Notes under the pieces: generated by a model
The model's input: the letters and a program-made list of their open reading frames with translations, nothing else
What the model was told of the DNA's origin: nothing
The model's database searches: none
Made by a program: the position numbers and the translations under genes
Source of the DNA: CAVSWT01 sp963775245
GTDB lineage: Bacteria; Bacteroidota; Ignavibacteria; Ignavibacteriales; Ignavibacteriaceae
DNA length: 64,000 nucleotides
Direction of reading: 5' to 3'
Assembly (NCBI GenBank): GCA_963775245.1
Contig: CAVZID010000019.1
Location: 248,001-312,000, forward strand
Shown here: positions 45,705 to 55,780 of the stretch, piece by piece
Layout of the letters: each line of letters starts with the position of its first letter
How positions within the stretch are numbered: position 1 is the stretch's first letter

Positions 45705-47549
45705 ATGAAAAAAATTCTGATTCTCACCTCCCTCTTATTTTTTATTTACACAAATTTTACTTTAAGCCAGGTAAAGCTAAAACCAGTTGCAAAAGTTGGT
45801 AATGAAGAAATAAGCTCAAAAGAATTTAAAGTTAGATATGAATTGATGCCTCGAATTAGCAAAGATTATTTCAGTGTTGATTCACTTAAGAAAGAATTCC
45901 TCCATTCATTAATTGCTGAGAAGCTTTGGGCAGAAGAAGCTAGGAGTGAAGGGCTGGATACTCTTGAGTACCTAAACTATTTTATAAAATATTTAGAAAA
46001 GCTGATGGTGAAAGATGCATTATATAAAGAAGAAGTCGACAGCAAAATAAAAATAACTGATAAAGATGTTGCCCAGGCAGAAAGAAGAAGCACAATAAAA
46101 TTAAATTTGGACATTCTGAGCTCTGCTGATTCCATGGAAATACTTAAAGTTTATTCGTTATTAAAAGAAAATGTTCCGGTTGAATCAATCGAAGCTTCCG
46201 GTAAAACAGAAGGGCTACAAAGCGCAAATAATTCAATCAGCTTTGGAGATATCGATGATGAAACGATTGAAGATTCACTTTACAAATTAAAAGTAGGCCA
46301 ATTCACTCAACCTATAAAAAATGATTACGGCTGGTTTATATTCAAATTGGAAAATAAGTCTTTGGTTGATACCAGTGTCCATAAAAATACTACCCCGCCG
46401 AGAGAAATTAAAAAAATAATTCGTGAAAGAAGAGCAAAAAAAATTGGCATGCCGTATCTGAATAAACTTCTATACGGGATTAAAGTTGATATAAATGAAA
46501 AGCTTTTCTGGATGCTGGTAGATAAGTTCACTAATGCTCTACAGAAAAGGGAAAAGAGAGTTAATGATTCTACAAAAGCTGAAGTTTATTCCTTAGTTGA
46601 ATACGACATTCTGAACTTGGTGAGTAAGATGAACAAAGATACTTTAAACATGACTTTCATTCCTATCACTAAAGACCCTATACCTTTAAAGGAATTTCTT
46701 TATGATTTAATCCCGGATGGCTTTGATGTAAAAAGCCCTGATACAAATTTAGTTGCCTCAAAACTTAATTCTATAGTTAAACAGTACACACAAAACCAGC
46801 TTATTACCCAGGAGGGATACAGGCAAGGGCTTCAAAAATCTGCTGATATAAAAGCTGAATTAAAAATGTGGCGGGAAAATTACCTGGCAAGTATATTACG
46901 AAAAAACAAGCTCAAGGATTTTAGCGTTAGCGAAGATGAAGTTCGAAACGAATATAATAGAATTTATCATTCATCAGCCCCAGTTACTGAGGTAAATATA
47001 ATTGAAATTTTAACCGACAAACTTGATGTTATCCAATTAGTTTTAAATAAATTAAAGGAAGGCGCGGATTTTAAAGAACTCGCCAAAAAATATTCAATCC
47101 GTGAGAGCACCAAAGCAACCGGTGGTGAATTTGGATTTTTCCCGGTAACAGCTCATGGTGAAATTGGCAGACAAGCTGCTAAAATGAAAGTGGGAGATAT
47201 TTATGGCCCGCTAAAATTAGCCGAGGGCTATTCTATTTTTAAGCTGATAGGAAAAAGAGAAGCAGCAACACCAACTGCAAAAACTTATGATGAAGTTAAA
47301 GGTTCAATAAAAGAAGATTTACTTTATCAAAAATTCATGAAATACTTTAACACTTATACGGGCAAGCTGGCAGACAAATTTGGAATAACAATCTATCAAA
47401 AAAACTTAAATGCTGTTGAGGTTACAAATATCAGCATGATGACATACAGATATATTGGTTTCGGAGGAGTTATGACAGCAACACCATTTACGGATTCATG
47501 GTATGAATGGTATGACATGTGGAAGAATTCAAAGAAGGTAAATCCGTAA
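45705..47549 (+). CDS. periplasmic parvulin-type peptidyl-prolyl isomerase (SurA/PrsA-like)
   Basis: About 614 residues from the preferred start at 45705, where a clear signal peptide begins (MKKILILTSLLFFIY). The in-frame ATG at 45630 would prefix 25 residues, partly encoded by a hairpin repeat, and hide the signal. The SurA N-terminal helix region is followed by a degenerate parvulin-like segment (with LKVGQFTQPIKNDYGWFIFKLE) and a better one near the C-terminus (LKEGADFKELAKKYSI, GGEFGFFP, MKVGDIYGPLKLAEGYSIFKL). It probably assists folding of outer-membrane or secreted proteins. It lies just after the GH3-PA14 gene but is a general function. Confidence 0.85.
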   Translation: MKKILILTSLLFFIYTNFTLSQVKLKPVAKVGNEEISSKEFKVRYELMPRISKDYFSVDSLKKEFLHSLIAEKLWAEEARSEGLDTLEYLNYFIKYLEKLMVKDALYKEEVDSKIKITDKDVAQAERRSTIKLNLDILSSADSMEILKVYSLLKENVPVESIEASGKTEGLQSANNSISFGDIDDETIEDSLYKLKVGQFTQPIKNDYGWFIFKLENKSLVDTSVHKNTTPPREIKKIIRERRAKKIGMPYLNKLLYGIKVDINEKLFWMLVDKFTNALQKREKRVNDSTKAEVYSLVEYDILNLVSKMNKDTLNMTFIPITKDPIPLKEFLYDLIPDGFDVKSPDTNLVASKLNSIVKQYTQNQLITQEGYRQGLQKSADIKAELKMWRENYLASILRKNKLKDFSVSEDEVRNEYNRIYHSSAPVTEVNIIEILTDKLDVIQLVLNKLKEGADFKELAKKYSIRESTKATGGEFGFFPVTAHGEIGRQAAKMKVGDIYGPLKLAEGYSIFKLIGKREAATPTAKTYDEVKGSIKEDLLYQKFMKYFNTYTGKLADKFGITIYQKNLNAVEVTNISMMTYRYIGFGGVMTATPFTDSWYEWYDMWKNSKKVNP

Positions 47550-47791
47550 GCCACTTAAACTTCTAGTAGCTATTGCTTCTTATTACTAAGTATTTTAATT
47601 TGAAAATACTTCAACAATTCTCTACAAGATTCTCAGAATAAATTATTAAAATTTTACTTTTATCAAAACTTGAAAAAAAATAAAAGCTAACTTTAATTTT
47701 ATTTTAACATCATAACCTTCTCAAAAAAAGAAGAATTTATTATTGTAATAATTATATATTAAAGCTAACTAATATTGAAAGGAGAAATATT

Positions 47792-48340
47792 ATGATTGCT
47801 GAAACCTTCTTACAAAAGGCAATATTACTTATACTAGATAAAATTGCGATTGGAGGAATTATTATCTTAATTGGATATTTTGTAAATCGCGCACTTGAGA
47901 GATATAAATCAAATCAAGCTGTTCGCGAAGCAATGGAAAAGAAACGTATTGAAATTATAGCTCCTTTATGGCAGAAATTAAATGATGTTCACCTTTTTGT
48001 AACCCACCGCATTAATCTAAAAGGATTGATATCGAGTAAAGAGGAATTGGAAGTAATTATTAATGAATATAATGAAAAAGAAACTCTTGCAATTGATAAT
48101 GCAAGAGAACAAAGGTTCTGGCTTGGAAAAGAATTATCTAAAAAACTCTTTGACTATTTGGATACGATTAGAAATCTTAAATACGCTATTGAAAATGTTC
48201 AAAAAGCATTTCGGACAAAAAGCTCAATGGAAGGATTACTCGAGAAAATGGAAGCCGATTCACATGCTGCTATAGCTGCATTCCTTGATATAGACGAGGT
48301 ATTATATATTCTCACAAATTCAAAAATGCAAAAAAAGTAG
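47792..48340 (+). CDS. single-pass membrane protein of unknown function
   Basis: 182 residues preceded by a good AAGGAGAAAT ribosome site. One transmembrane helix (about 11-32) is followed by a charged, mostly helical soluble part with conserved-looking segments (RIEIIAPLWQKLND; DNAREQRFWLGKELSKKLFDYLDTIRNL) suggesting coiled coils. No family recognised and no link to the neighbours beyond strand. Regions on either side (47550-47791 and 48341-48461) show no gene. Confidence 0.7.
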   Translation: MIAETFLQKAILLILDKIAIGGIIILIGYFVNRALERYKSNQAVREAMEKKRIEIIAPLWQKLNDVHLFVTHRINLKGLISSKEELEVIINEYNEKETLAIDNAREQRFWLGKELSKKLFDYLDTIRNLKYAIENVQKAFRTKSSMEGLLEKMEADSHAAIAAFLDIDEVLYILTNSKMQKK

Positions 48341-48488
48341 AAATACTTAAAATATAGTCACAGCTTGTAGCTTGATGATCTTGATTAAAATTAATCTTAT
48401 TTTATTATATAATCAGCTACATTAAAAAATTCAGTAATCAATAACTTTAGTTTTAAAGTCAATGCAATTAATTAATAAATTTTATTCT

Positions 48489-49196
48489 ATGAAAAATATA
48501 TTAACTTTTTTTCCTCTGCTTGTAATCTTATTTCAATTTACTGCCTACAGTCAAAATAAGAACATAATTGATGACTGGGCAAATTTAAAAAAGTATGCTC
48601 AAGCTGATTCACTCCTTAGCATGCCTGCGCCAGGAGAACAACGAATTGTTTTTATGGGCAACTCAATCACAGAATACTGGGTTAAACTTGATAGCAGCTT
48701 TTTTGCTAACCCTGAATATATTGGGAGAGGAATAAGCGGACAAACTTCATCTCAGATGTTACTAAGATTTCGTCAAGATGCAATTAACTTAAAACCAACA
48801 GCAGTGATTATTTTAGCCGGAACTAATGACATCGCTCAGAATGCAGGCCCAATTGCTTTGAAAGATGTTTTAGGAAACATAATCTCAATGACAGAATTGG
48901 CTAAGATAAATAATATTAAAGTTATTCTTTGTTCTGTTCCTCCAGCTTTTGATTTTCCATGGCATCATGGATTAAAACCTGCTGAGAAAATTGTGAAGCT
49001 AAATTCCATGATTAAATATTATTGCGAAGGGAACAATATTCCTTATGTGGGTTTCTATTCAAAACTTGTAGATGACAGAATGGGTTTCGACAAAAGATTT
49101 TCTAATGACGGAGTACATCCTAATTTAGCTGGTTATCAAATAATGGATACTCTAATAGAAAAAGCAATTAAACTTACTACAGATTCCGTTAAATAA
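48489..49196 (+). CDS. secreted SGNH/GDSL hydrolase
   Basis: 235 residues from the second ATG (48489), which opens the signal peptide MKNILTFFPLLVILF. An in-frame ATG at 48462 would add nine residues before it; neither has a strong ribosome site. SGNH blocks are present: FMGNSITEYW (Ser), GISGQTSSQ (Gly), LAGTNDIAQN (Asn) and DGVHPN (Asp/His). It resembles bacterial acetylhydrolases and acyl-CoA-thioesterase-like esterases of the platelet-activating-factor acetylhydrolase type. A deacetylase acting on glycans is plausible but unproven. Confidence 0.85.
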   Translation: MKNILTFFPLLVILFQFTAYSQNKNIIDDWANLKKYAQADSLLSMPAPGEQRIVFMGNSITEYWVKLDSSFFANPEYIGRGISGQTSSQMLLRFRQDAINLKPTAVIILAGTNDIAQNAGPIALKDVLGNIISMTELAKINNIKVILCSVPPAFDFPWHHGLKPAEKIVKLNSMIKYYCEGNNIPYVGFYSKLVDDRMGFDKRFSNDGVHPNLAGYQIMDTLIEKAIKLTTDSVK

Positions 49197-49199
49197 ACT

Positions 49200-49466
49200 T
49201 CACAACACAATTTTAATCTCTTCGCTTTTTTCAAGCTTTTGATAAACTAAATCACGAACTACTTCATTAGGTACTTCAACTTTAAAGTTTAAGCTGAAGT
49301 ACTTTTCATTTTTACTAACATTGGAAGGCGTAATTGCGTAGTTCAATCCTTTGGCTGCTTCTTCAATTACTTTAATTATATTATCTACATTTGCACCAAT
49401 AACTTTGTATTCCCATTCGCATGGATAATCAATTTTGGGGCGTTCATTGTTGTGATCTATTATCAT
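49200..49466 (-). CDS. DUF493/YbeD-family protein
   Basis: 88 residues matching the small DUF493 ferredoxin-like proteins: PCEWEYKVIGAN near residue 14, a central helix, the strand NEKYFSLNFKVEV, and a final helix before EEIKIVL. E. coli YbeD is the known example and has a regulatory-type fold of unclear function. The gene is convergent with the SGNH hydrolase; the stop codons are three bases apart. Confidence 0.8.
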   Translation of the reverse strand: MIIDHNNERPKIDYPCEWEYKVIGANVDNIIKVIEEAAKGLNYAITPSNVSKNEKYFSLNFKVEVPNEVVRDLVYQKLEKSEEIKIVL

Positions 49467-49519
49467 GCTTAGTTTTTCTGATTACTTTCTATTAAGAAGT
49501 TAAAAATATTTTATCTACA

Positions 49520-50788
49520 TCAATATTTATACTTTAACCATTTTACAATTTCCGACCATTTGGGCTTTTTGCCTGTTCGTAGAATTCCAACTCTAAATAT
49601 TTTACCTGCAATAGGGAAAACAGAAAACATTACAACAATACTAACTAAAACAGAAAGCATTAATTGCCATGAAGGCACTTCCATCAGGCTTATCCTTGCA
49701 GGCATTACTATTAAAGCTGCAAAAGGAAACATTGATGCAATGGTTGCAATTGGACTGTTTGGATTTGATTGAAGGCTTAATGCTATAAAAAAAGGAATCA
49801 TAATCAGCATCAACAAAGGCCAAATACCGGACTGTGCATCCTGGCTGTTATCGAATATTGCACCAACCGCAGCAAATAAACCTAAAAATGTAATGAGTGC
49901 TATGAAATAATTAATAAGGAAATATCCTATATCTATTAACTTTAATTTCAAAATAAAATCTGCCGGCAGAACAAACCAGGTTGTTGAAATTACTAAAATT
50001 AATGGTGTCAGCCAGATTGCCATTTGCAGTAAACCCGTAATAGCCACACCAAGTATTTTTCCAGCCATCAATTCATTACTGCTTACTGAAGATAAAAGTA
50101 TTTCAACAATTTTATTATTTTTTTCTTCGACGACTGAATTCATTGTCATCTGTCCCATAAATATTAAGCTTAAGTAAAGCAGGAATGAGAACAGGAAAGA
50201 AATAACAGTATTGCCAATTCCTTCTTCTTCCACTTTCTCATTTGAAGTTACACGATATCCGGTAAAGTCCACATTGTTCCTGGCAAAATCAATTTCACTT
50301 GGGGTTAATTCCCTATCTGCAAAAAATAGACTGATTAAAGCTGTATTAATAGGCTGTCTGAGTTTATTGAACAAAGTAGAATTATTAGGATTCTTTGAAT
50401 AGAATTCCACCTTCTTTGAAATTAATGCTGAATCAGGAATAAAAACTACTCCGGATATTTTCTCCGAAGCAATATCTTTCTTTAATTCATTAAGCTTATC
50501 TTTAAATTTTCCTTGAGCAACAGTTAGGAATTTAAGCTTATAACTATTTCTCATTACTTCAGGCAGCTTTATTAATTCATCTCCAACACTTTTATTAATT
50601 TTTTGTGACTCAGAAATAATAGTTAAGTTTAAGGTTTGTTCCTGGTTATATGAATAAAGAAAAGTTTGAAACCCGATTATTCCTATCATAAAAAGCGGAA
50701 TGAGTAAAGTCATAATTATGAAAGTCCTGCTTAACAGCTTCATCCTAAGTTCACGTTTGATTACTGTTAAAGTTCTTCTATTAAACAT
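49520..50788 (-). CDS. ABC-2 type transporter permease (NatB-like)
   Basis: 422 residues: one N-terminal helix (about 18-40), a large extracytoplasmic domain (about 45-195), then five to six helices, including the segment SVVEEKNNKIVEILLSSVSSNELMAGKILG that marks ABC-2 permeases of the NatB/YhaP group. It overlaps the ATPase gene by 8 bp, so subunits are co-translated. Likely an exporter; the substrate (ions, peptides or drugs) is not predictable. Confidence 0.88.
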   Translation of the reverse strand: MFNRRTLTVIKRELRMKLLSRTFIIMTLLIPLFMIGIIGFQTFLYSYNQEQTLNLTIISESQKINKSVGDELIKLPEVMRNSYKLKFLTVAQGKFKDKLNELKKDIASEKISGVVFIPDSALISKKVEFYSKNPNNSTLFNKLRQPINTALISLFFADRELTPSEIDFARNNVDFTGYRVTSNEKVEEEGIGNTVISFLFSFLLYLSLIFMGQMTMNSVVEEKNNKIVEILLSSVSSNELMAGKILGVAITGLLQMAIWLTPLILVISTTWFVLPADFILKLKLIDIGYFLINYFIALITFLGLFAAVGAIFDNSQDAQSGIWPLLMLIMIPFFIALSLQSNPNSPIATIASMFPFAALIVMPARISLMEVPSWQLMLSVLVSIVVMFSVFPIAGKIFRVGILRTGKKPKWSEIVKWLKYKY

Positions 50789-51692
50789 TGCCGTTCTCCT
50801 TTCCAGCTAATGAAACAAATATTTCATGGAGAGAAATTTCATCGGCAATAAATTTGTTTACTGTAATATTATTTTCAACCAGCAGCTTTAGAAGAGTTTG
50901 AACATCAGAATCATTTTTAACTTTTATACCCGTTGTATTCCCGAAATCTTCTATTCTTTCAATAATCGGATTGCCATTTAAAAATGAAATGCTGCCGTTG
51001 TAATTTAGGCTAACATTTCTTCTTCCGTAATTTGTCTTAATTGTTTTTAATTCCCCGCTTAAAATAATTTTACCGTGATCAATCATAGCAATATGATCGC
51101 ACATTTTCTCGGCAAATTCCATCAAGTGAGTTGAAAAAATAATTACTTTTCCAGCCTGCTTCATATCAAGAATAATTTGTTTAAGCAAATCCGTATTGAT
51201 CGGATCTAATCCCGAAAACGGTTCATCAAGAATTATGAATTCTGGATCATGAAGAATTGTTGCAATGAATTGAATTTTCTGCTGATTACCTTTGGACAGG
51301 TCTTCTATTTTTGATGTTTTTCTATCGAGCAGATCAAACTTCTTCAAATAGTAATCAGTTTTCTTTTGTACTTCGCTCCCGGTTTTTCCCTTTAGTTCCG
51401 CGAAGAATAGAAGCGTATCATTTACATTCATCTTTTTATACAGCCCTCGTTCTTCAGGAAGATAACCTACTTTTTCTTTAAACTCCTGTCCAATTTTTGT
51501 CTCGCGTAAAACTACATCACCTGAATCCGGTAAATATATATTCATCAGCATTCTGATTGTAGTTGTTTTACCAGCCCCGTTCCTCCCTATCAATCCGAAG
51601 ACAGAACCTTCCGGTACTGAAAAAGAAACATTGTCAACAGCTTTAACAGTATTAAAAGTTTTACTTAAATTTTTGACTTCTAATGCATACAT
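50781..51692 (-). CDS. ABC transporter ATP-binding protein (NatA-like)
   Basis: 303 residues from the preferred ATG at 51692, which has AAGGGAG seven bases upstream; an in-frame start at 51737 would add 15 residues lacking similarity to the family. Walker A is GRNGAGKTT, the Q-loop is followed by GYLPEERGLYKKM, the signature is LSKGNQQK, Walker B is FIILDEP with the D-loop FSGLDP, and the switch His is in STHLMEF. A C-terminal extension of about 90 residues is typical of exporters of this group. It pairs with the overlapping permease. Confidence 0.92.
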   Translation of the reverse strand: MYALEVKNLSKTFNTVKAVDNVSFSVPEGSVFGLIGRNGAGKTTTIRMLMNIYLPDSGDVVLRETKIGQEFKEKVGYLPEERGLYKKMNVNDTLLFFAELKGKTGSEVQKKTDYYLKKFDLLDRKTSKIEDLSKGNQQKIQFIATILHDPEFIILDEPFSGLDPINTDLLKQIILDMKQAGKVIIFSTHLMEFAEKMCDHIAMIDHGKIILSGELKTIKTNYGRRNVSLNYNGSISFLNGNPIIERIEDFGNTTGIKVKNDSDVQTLLKLLVENNITVNKFIADEISLHEIFVSLAGKENGNV

Positions 51693-52026
51693 AGACTTCT
51701 CCCTTAAATAGTAGCTGCCGGGATTATTCCTCAACAAACTATTTTACGATTTAAGATTAGAGATTTTACTCTTTTTAATTTGATAAATTTTAATCATAAA
51801 AATATGACAAACGAGTCAAAACCCCAAAGAATAATAGTGAGATTTTAATTCTTAATAATTTAATACCATCTATAATCTTTACTAATAATTACCTTGCAGA
51901 TTTGCTTTTTTTAGCATAATTATGAAATGAATTTTAACAATTCTTTTATCGCTTCATTTTTAGGAGAGACAGTAGAAATAAATTGATACTGTAATCATAA
52001 ATTATTAACAACAGCATAAATAAATT

Positions 52027-54387
52027 ATGAAACTAACAGTATTAATTTTATTACTTCCCCTTTCATTTTTAATTGCACAATCAAACCAACTCCATATTTA
52101 TGGAAGAATTATAAATTATGAAACAAACCAGCCAATTGCCGAGGTTAATGTTTCTATTCTTAACAAAACGTGGGGTACAACTACAGACAGCATTGGAAAT
52201 TTTTCTTTAACGATTCCATCAGGCTCCTACAAAATCAAATTTAGTTTTGTCGGATTTGAAGATAATATAAAAGAGATAACTCCGGCAAATAATGGAAATG
52301 AAATTAAACTGACAGTTAAATTAATTCCTACAGTATTGGTTCAAAATGAAGTTAATGTAAAGGGTGAAAAAGTAAATCTATCCCCTGTAATTCAAGAAAT
52401 AAAAGAAAAAGATCTTGATAAAATGCCGAATATGTATTCCGATGTTATAAGGAGTGTTAAGATTCTGCCAGGTGTAACTTCTAATAATGAGTTAACCAGT
52501 GCATATAATGTTCGTGGCGGCAATTTCAGCGAAAATTTAATTTACTTAAATGGCTATGAAATTTTCCGTCCATTTTTAATTGACCAGGGCGTTGAAGAAA
52601 GTCAATCAATTATCAATCAAAACATGGTTGGCAATTTACAATTTTATAACGGCAGCTTTCCGGCAAGATATGATGATAAAATGTCTTCAGCGTTAGAAGT
52701 AAATTATAAAAACAACAGCAAGGAATATTTAAATGGTGAAGTCAATGTTAACTTGCTTAATATGGGAATAACGCTCCAGGATAAAATAAAAAATTTTAGC
52801 TGGATGGCAGGATTTCGCGATGCATTTCCAACTTTGTTTTTAACTAAATTGCAGACGGCAGGCAAGTACAAACCAAAGTTTATTGATTTTCAATTTTTTG
52901 GGACTTATGACTTTTCCGAAAACTCCAGCCTTCAATTGTTGTTTTTGAATGCATCAAATAAATTTGATTTAACCCCTGATAATTGGACAGGCCATTTTCA
53001 AGTGAGGCCTTATGATGTAAGGGAAATACTTTTTGAATATGATGGGAGCAAAATTTATAATTTTAATACAAACTTAGCAGGGTTAAAATATTTTCAAAAT
53101 ATTTCAAAGAAAGTTAAATGTACTTCATCAATATCATATTACACTATTGATGAATCAGAAAATAAAAATTTATATGCAAATATTTATTATGCAAACGATG
53201 CATACAATCCATACGACAATCAGCAATATCTTAAAACAAGGCTAGAAAAAAGTTATAATAGTTTAAAGATAAATATATTCGATATTCAATCAAGCATTGA
53301 TTACAAAGAGTCAATTCACAACATAGAAGCTGGAGTTAAATTCCGACTATCTAAAATGGATAATTCACTAAATGAAAGTGCTGTTGAATCGGCAGTTGAA
53401 GATTCCGTTTTGGATTTGCCTTATTCAGCAGTTGCAAAGCAAAACTTAAATTTTAATTCATTCTCTTCTTATGTGCAGGATGAAATTATCTTTAATGAAA
53501 AATTTCATTCAAACATTGGAATACGATTTCTAAAATACTATTACAACAAAGAAGCATTATTCAGCCCTCGAGCTAGCGTAAGCTACAATTACTCACAAGG
53601 AAATAAGCTCAGCTTTAGCTGGGGATATTATTATCAACCGCCGTTCTTTTATGAGCTCCGAGATAAGAACACTTCAAGCCAGCCTTCTTTAATGTCGCAA
53701 AGAGCAATACATTATATTTTAAGCTGGGAAATTATGCCGCGTGAAACTAAAAAGTTTCTTATCTCGGCATATTATAAAAAGCTAGATTATCTGATCCCTT
53801 ATCACATAGAAAATTTAAAGCTAGTTTATGGAGACAAAAATAATTATAAAGGATATGCATACGGACTCGATTTACAATATGAGGGTGAATTAGTCCCGGG
53901 AATGAATACCTGGATAGGCTACAGCTATTTAAATACAAAAGAAAAAAATCTTGATGATCCTTCCAACGGCTATGTTAGGAGACTGCTAGATCAAACTCAT
54001 ACTATTAGAGTTTTCTTACAAGACCGGACTCCAAAGCATCCTAATTTTCAAGCACACGTTTTATTTTTGGTAGGTTCCGGGTTTTTATATTATCCCAGGG
54101 AAGTTGTTACCGATCCCGCAACCAACAAAAATTCTATCGTAGTTGATTACACTAAAACTTTTACATACCCGTTTTTCTTTAGAGTGGATATGGGGCTTAC
54201 AAACAAATTTATTTTTAACAACGAAACTGAACTGATATTAACTATTGATGTTTATAATATCTTCAACAAATATAATTATGAATCTTACTCATGGTTTAAT
54301 TTATATTCAAATTCAAAACAGTTAGTTTATACACCGAATATTTTTTCAAAAAGATTTTTTAATGTTGGTTTAGAATATCATTTTTAA
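52027..54387 (+). CDS. TonB-dependent receptor with carboxypeptidase-like regulatory domain
   Basis: 786-residue outer-membrane receptor. Signal peptide (1-18), CarboxypepD_reg-like domain (about 23-110; LHIYGRIINYETNQPIAEVNV), plug (about 115-240; MPNMYSDVIRSVKILPGVTSNNELTSAYNVRG) and a barrel ending with the terminal strand GLEYHF. It is distinct from the first receptor and has no adjacent glycosidase, only a small barrel gene converging from downstream. Cargo unknown. The 289 bp upstream of it (51738-52026) show no gene. Confidence 0.87.
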   Translation: MKLTVLILLLPLSFLIAQSNQLHIYGRIINYETNQPIAEVNVSILNKTWGTTTDSIGNFSLTIPSGSYKIKFSFVGFEDNIKEITPANNGNEIKLTVKLIPTVLVQNEVNVKGEKVNLSPVIQEIKEKDLDKMPNMYSDVIRSVKILPGVTSNNELTSAYNVRGGNFSENLIYLNGYEIFRPFLIDQGVEESQSIINQNMVGNLQFYNGSFPARYDDKMSSALEVNYKNNSKEYLNGEVNVNLLNMGITLQDKIKNFSWMAGFRDAFPTLFLTKLQTAGKYKPKFIDFQFFGTYDFSENSSLQLLFLNASNKFDLTPDNWTGHFQVRPYDVREILFEYDGSKIYNFNTNLAGLKYFQNISKKVKCTSSISYYTIDESENKNLYANIYYANDAYNPYDNQQYLKTRLEKSYNSLKINIFDIQSSIDYKESIHNIEAGVKFRLSKMDNSLNESAVESAVEDSVLDLPYSAVAKQNLNFNSFSSYVQDEIIFNEKFHSNIGIRFLKYYYNKEALFSPRASVSYNYSQGNKLSFSWGYYYQPPFFYELRDKNTSSQPSLMSQRAIHYILSWEIMPRETKKFLISAYYKKLDYLIPYHIENLKLVYGDKNNYKGYAYGLDLQYEGELVPGMNTWIGYSYLNTKEKNLDDPSNGYVRRLLDQTHTIRVFLQDRTPKHPNFQAHVLFLVGSGFLYYPREVVTDPATNKNSIVVDYTKTFTYPFFFRVDMGLTNKFIFNNETELILTIDVYNIFNKYNYESYSWFNLYSNSKQLVYTPNIFSKRFFNVGLEYHF

Positions 54388-54401
54388 GGATGGTTTTATT
54401 T

Positions 54402-54434
54402 ACAAACCCAGTTTATTTGAGAAATCGGGTTTGT
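54402..54434. repeat. REP-like palindrome, copy 2
   Basis: ACAAACCC (54402-54409) and GGGTTTGT (54427-54434) form a perfect outer stem around a partly paired centre. It sits between convergent genes, where it could also act as a bidirectional terminator. Confidence 0.75.
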
Positions 54435-54459
54435 TTAAGCTCAGATGAATGTTGAAGTA

Positions 54460-55104
54460 TTAATGCAAATAATACTTCCCGCCTATAGTAAAATTAACTC
54501 CGCCAAAATTGCTTCTATAATAGACTATATCTTTCTTTATAAAATTGTATTGTACTTCTCCGAAAATAGACATATGGCTGTCTTCAAAAGTTTTTTCAAG
54601 GCTTGTTCCTGCAAAATATCCGTATAGACCTTCATTATCTAAATTTTCAATTGTCTTTCCGCTCTGAAGCGAAATTTTTTGATTAACCATCGAATAAGTA
54701 AATCCGCTAGACAATCCTAATTTGATGCTTTTAGAAATATAAAAATTGTATTGAAGCCCGGCATTAAAAATTAATTGTGAGAAAGAAACGCTTGCAGTAG
54801 TTAATTGATTTACTATGCTGATATCATTATCAACATAAGTTAAATAATCATAAGCAGTAAAATTTGGTTTTGATGAATATGTCAACCTGCTGTAAAATGA
54901 AATGTTATTGAAAACCGGGAAACCAAATCCAATTCCCAAAGCTGCATGAAATGAATTGTCTTTATAATTTTCTCTCGCCGAGGAGTTTGAAACAACAAGA
55001 TTCCCTGAAAGATATGGGGAGTTATATTTTTCAGATTGGGCAAATAAGCAAATTGGTAACAAAAAAAACAATACAGTTAAAATTTTAATTCGCTTCATTA
55101 TCAT
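54460..55104 (-). CDS. small outer-membrane beta-barrel protein
   Basis: 214 residues with a signal peptide (about 1-22, ending LFAQ). The rest alternates hydrophobic and polar residues in strands ending NFTIGGKYYLH, typical of eight-strand porin-like barrels (OMP_b-brl type). Segments GIGFGFPVFNNISFYSRLTYSS and GLQYNFYISKSIKLGLSSGFTYS fit barrel strands. No specific function recognised. Convergent with the second TonB receptor. Confidence 0.72.
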   Translation of the reverse strand: MIMKRIKILTVLFFLLPICLFAQSEKYNSPYLSGNLVVSNSSARENYKDNSFHAALGIGFGFPVFNNISFYSRLTYSSKPNFTAYDYLTYVDNDISIVNQLTTASVSFSQLIFNAGLQYNFYISKSIKLGLSSGFTYSMVNQKISLQSGKTIENLDNEGLYGYFAGTSLEKTFEDSHMSIFGEVQYNFIKKDIVYYRSNFGGVNFTIGGKYYLH

Positions 55105-55183
55105 TCTCCATTCACAGATTTATTTAATAGTAAATGGCAGACAGGAAAAATGTATTTGCTATTAAAAATAAATATTTATAAAG

Positions 55184-55402
55184 CTATCTTTTTTCGCTGT
55201 TTTCTTCAAGATGCTTCATAATTCTTTTAAAATACGCCGCCTTTTGCCGATCGTTATTAAGGAAATTAATTTTAAATCTATTTACGATTTGTTTAAGGGT
55301 AATTCCCCCTTGATTCTTATGTTGATTTCTACGATCGACATAATCTTTTATAATTCTAATTTGATCGTCACGACGTTTATTTGTCAAATTTATCTTAGAC
55401 AT
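55184..55402 (-). CDS. small basic protein, possibly DNA-binding
   Basis: 72 residues, very rich in Lys/Arg. The segment GGITLKQIVNRFKINFLNNDRQKAAYFKRIMKHL is predicted helical and could be a helix-turn-helix. No strong ribosome site is visible and an overlapping plus-strand frame exists, so the gene is uncertain. The basic composition and the lack of low-complexity sequence make the minus frame the better candidate. Confidence 0.45.
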   Translation of the reverse strand: MSKINLTNKRRDDQIRIIKDYVDRRNQHKNQGGITLKQIVNRFKINFLNNDRQKAAYFKRIMKHLEENSEKR

Positions 55403-55780
55403 ACTTTTTCTTTATGGAAATAAGGGATTGTTGAATTTCAATTTAATTTTTAAACCTCACCTAAAATTCTAAATCACAAACGGTATTGTCAAGTAATTAA
55501 TAATATTTTTTTAACATTGAGTGTTAAAAAAACAGTTATTATTTGATTAATCGTATTTATTGAAATAAATCTACCGTAAGTAATGTGCAAATATAAAACT
55601 TTATTCTAAAATGATAAAATACTAAAATAGATTATAGAACAAAAAATATAATTATGTTGATTTGTAACAAATTTTAGCAGAAAATTCTCTTATTAAACCC
55701 TATTATTAGAATACAATATAAGTAAAATTTAATGAAATGATTATTTTAGAGTCATCTCTACCATTCGAAAAGTGAACATA
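55403..55780. other. AT-rich intergenic region with hairpin
   Basis: 378 bp with no convincing gene. It contains the perfect stem TTTTTTTAACA / TGTTAAAAAAA (55506-55532, 5-base loop), which could terminate weakly in either direction. Nothing else was recognised. Confidence 0.55.

Noticed and set aside
51693..51737. Upstream start for the ABC ATPase
   Set aside because: The ATG at 51692 has a good AAGGGAG ribosome site and begins exactly where family similarity starts.
55211..55423. Plus-strand open frame of 70 codons
   Set aside because: It overlaps the more protein-like basic minus-strand frame and has no ribosome site or motif.
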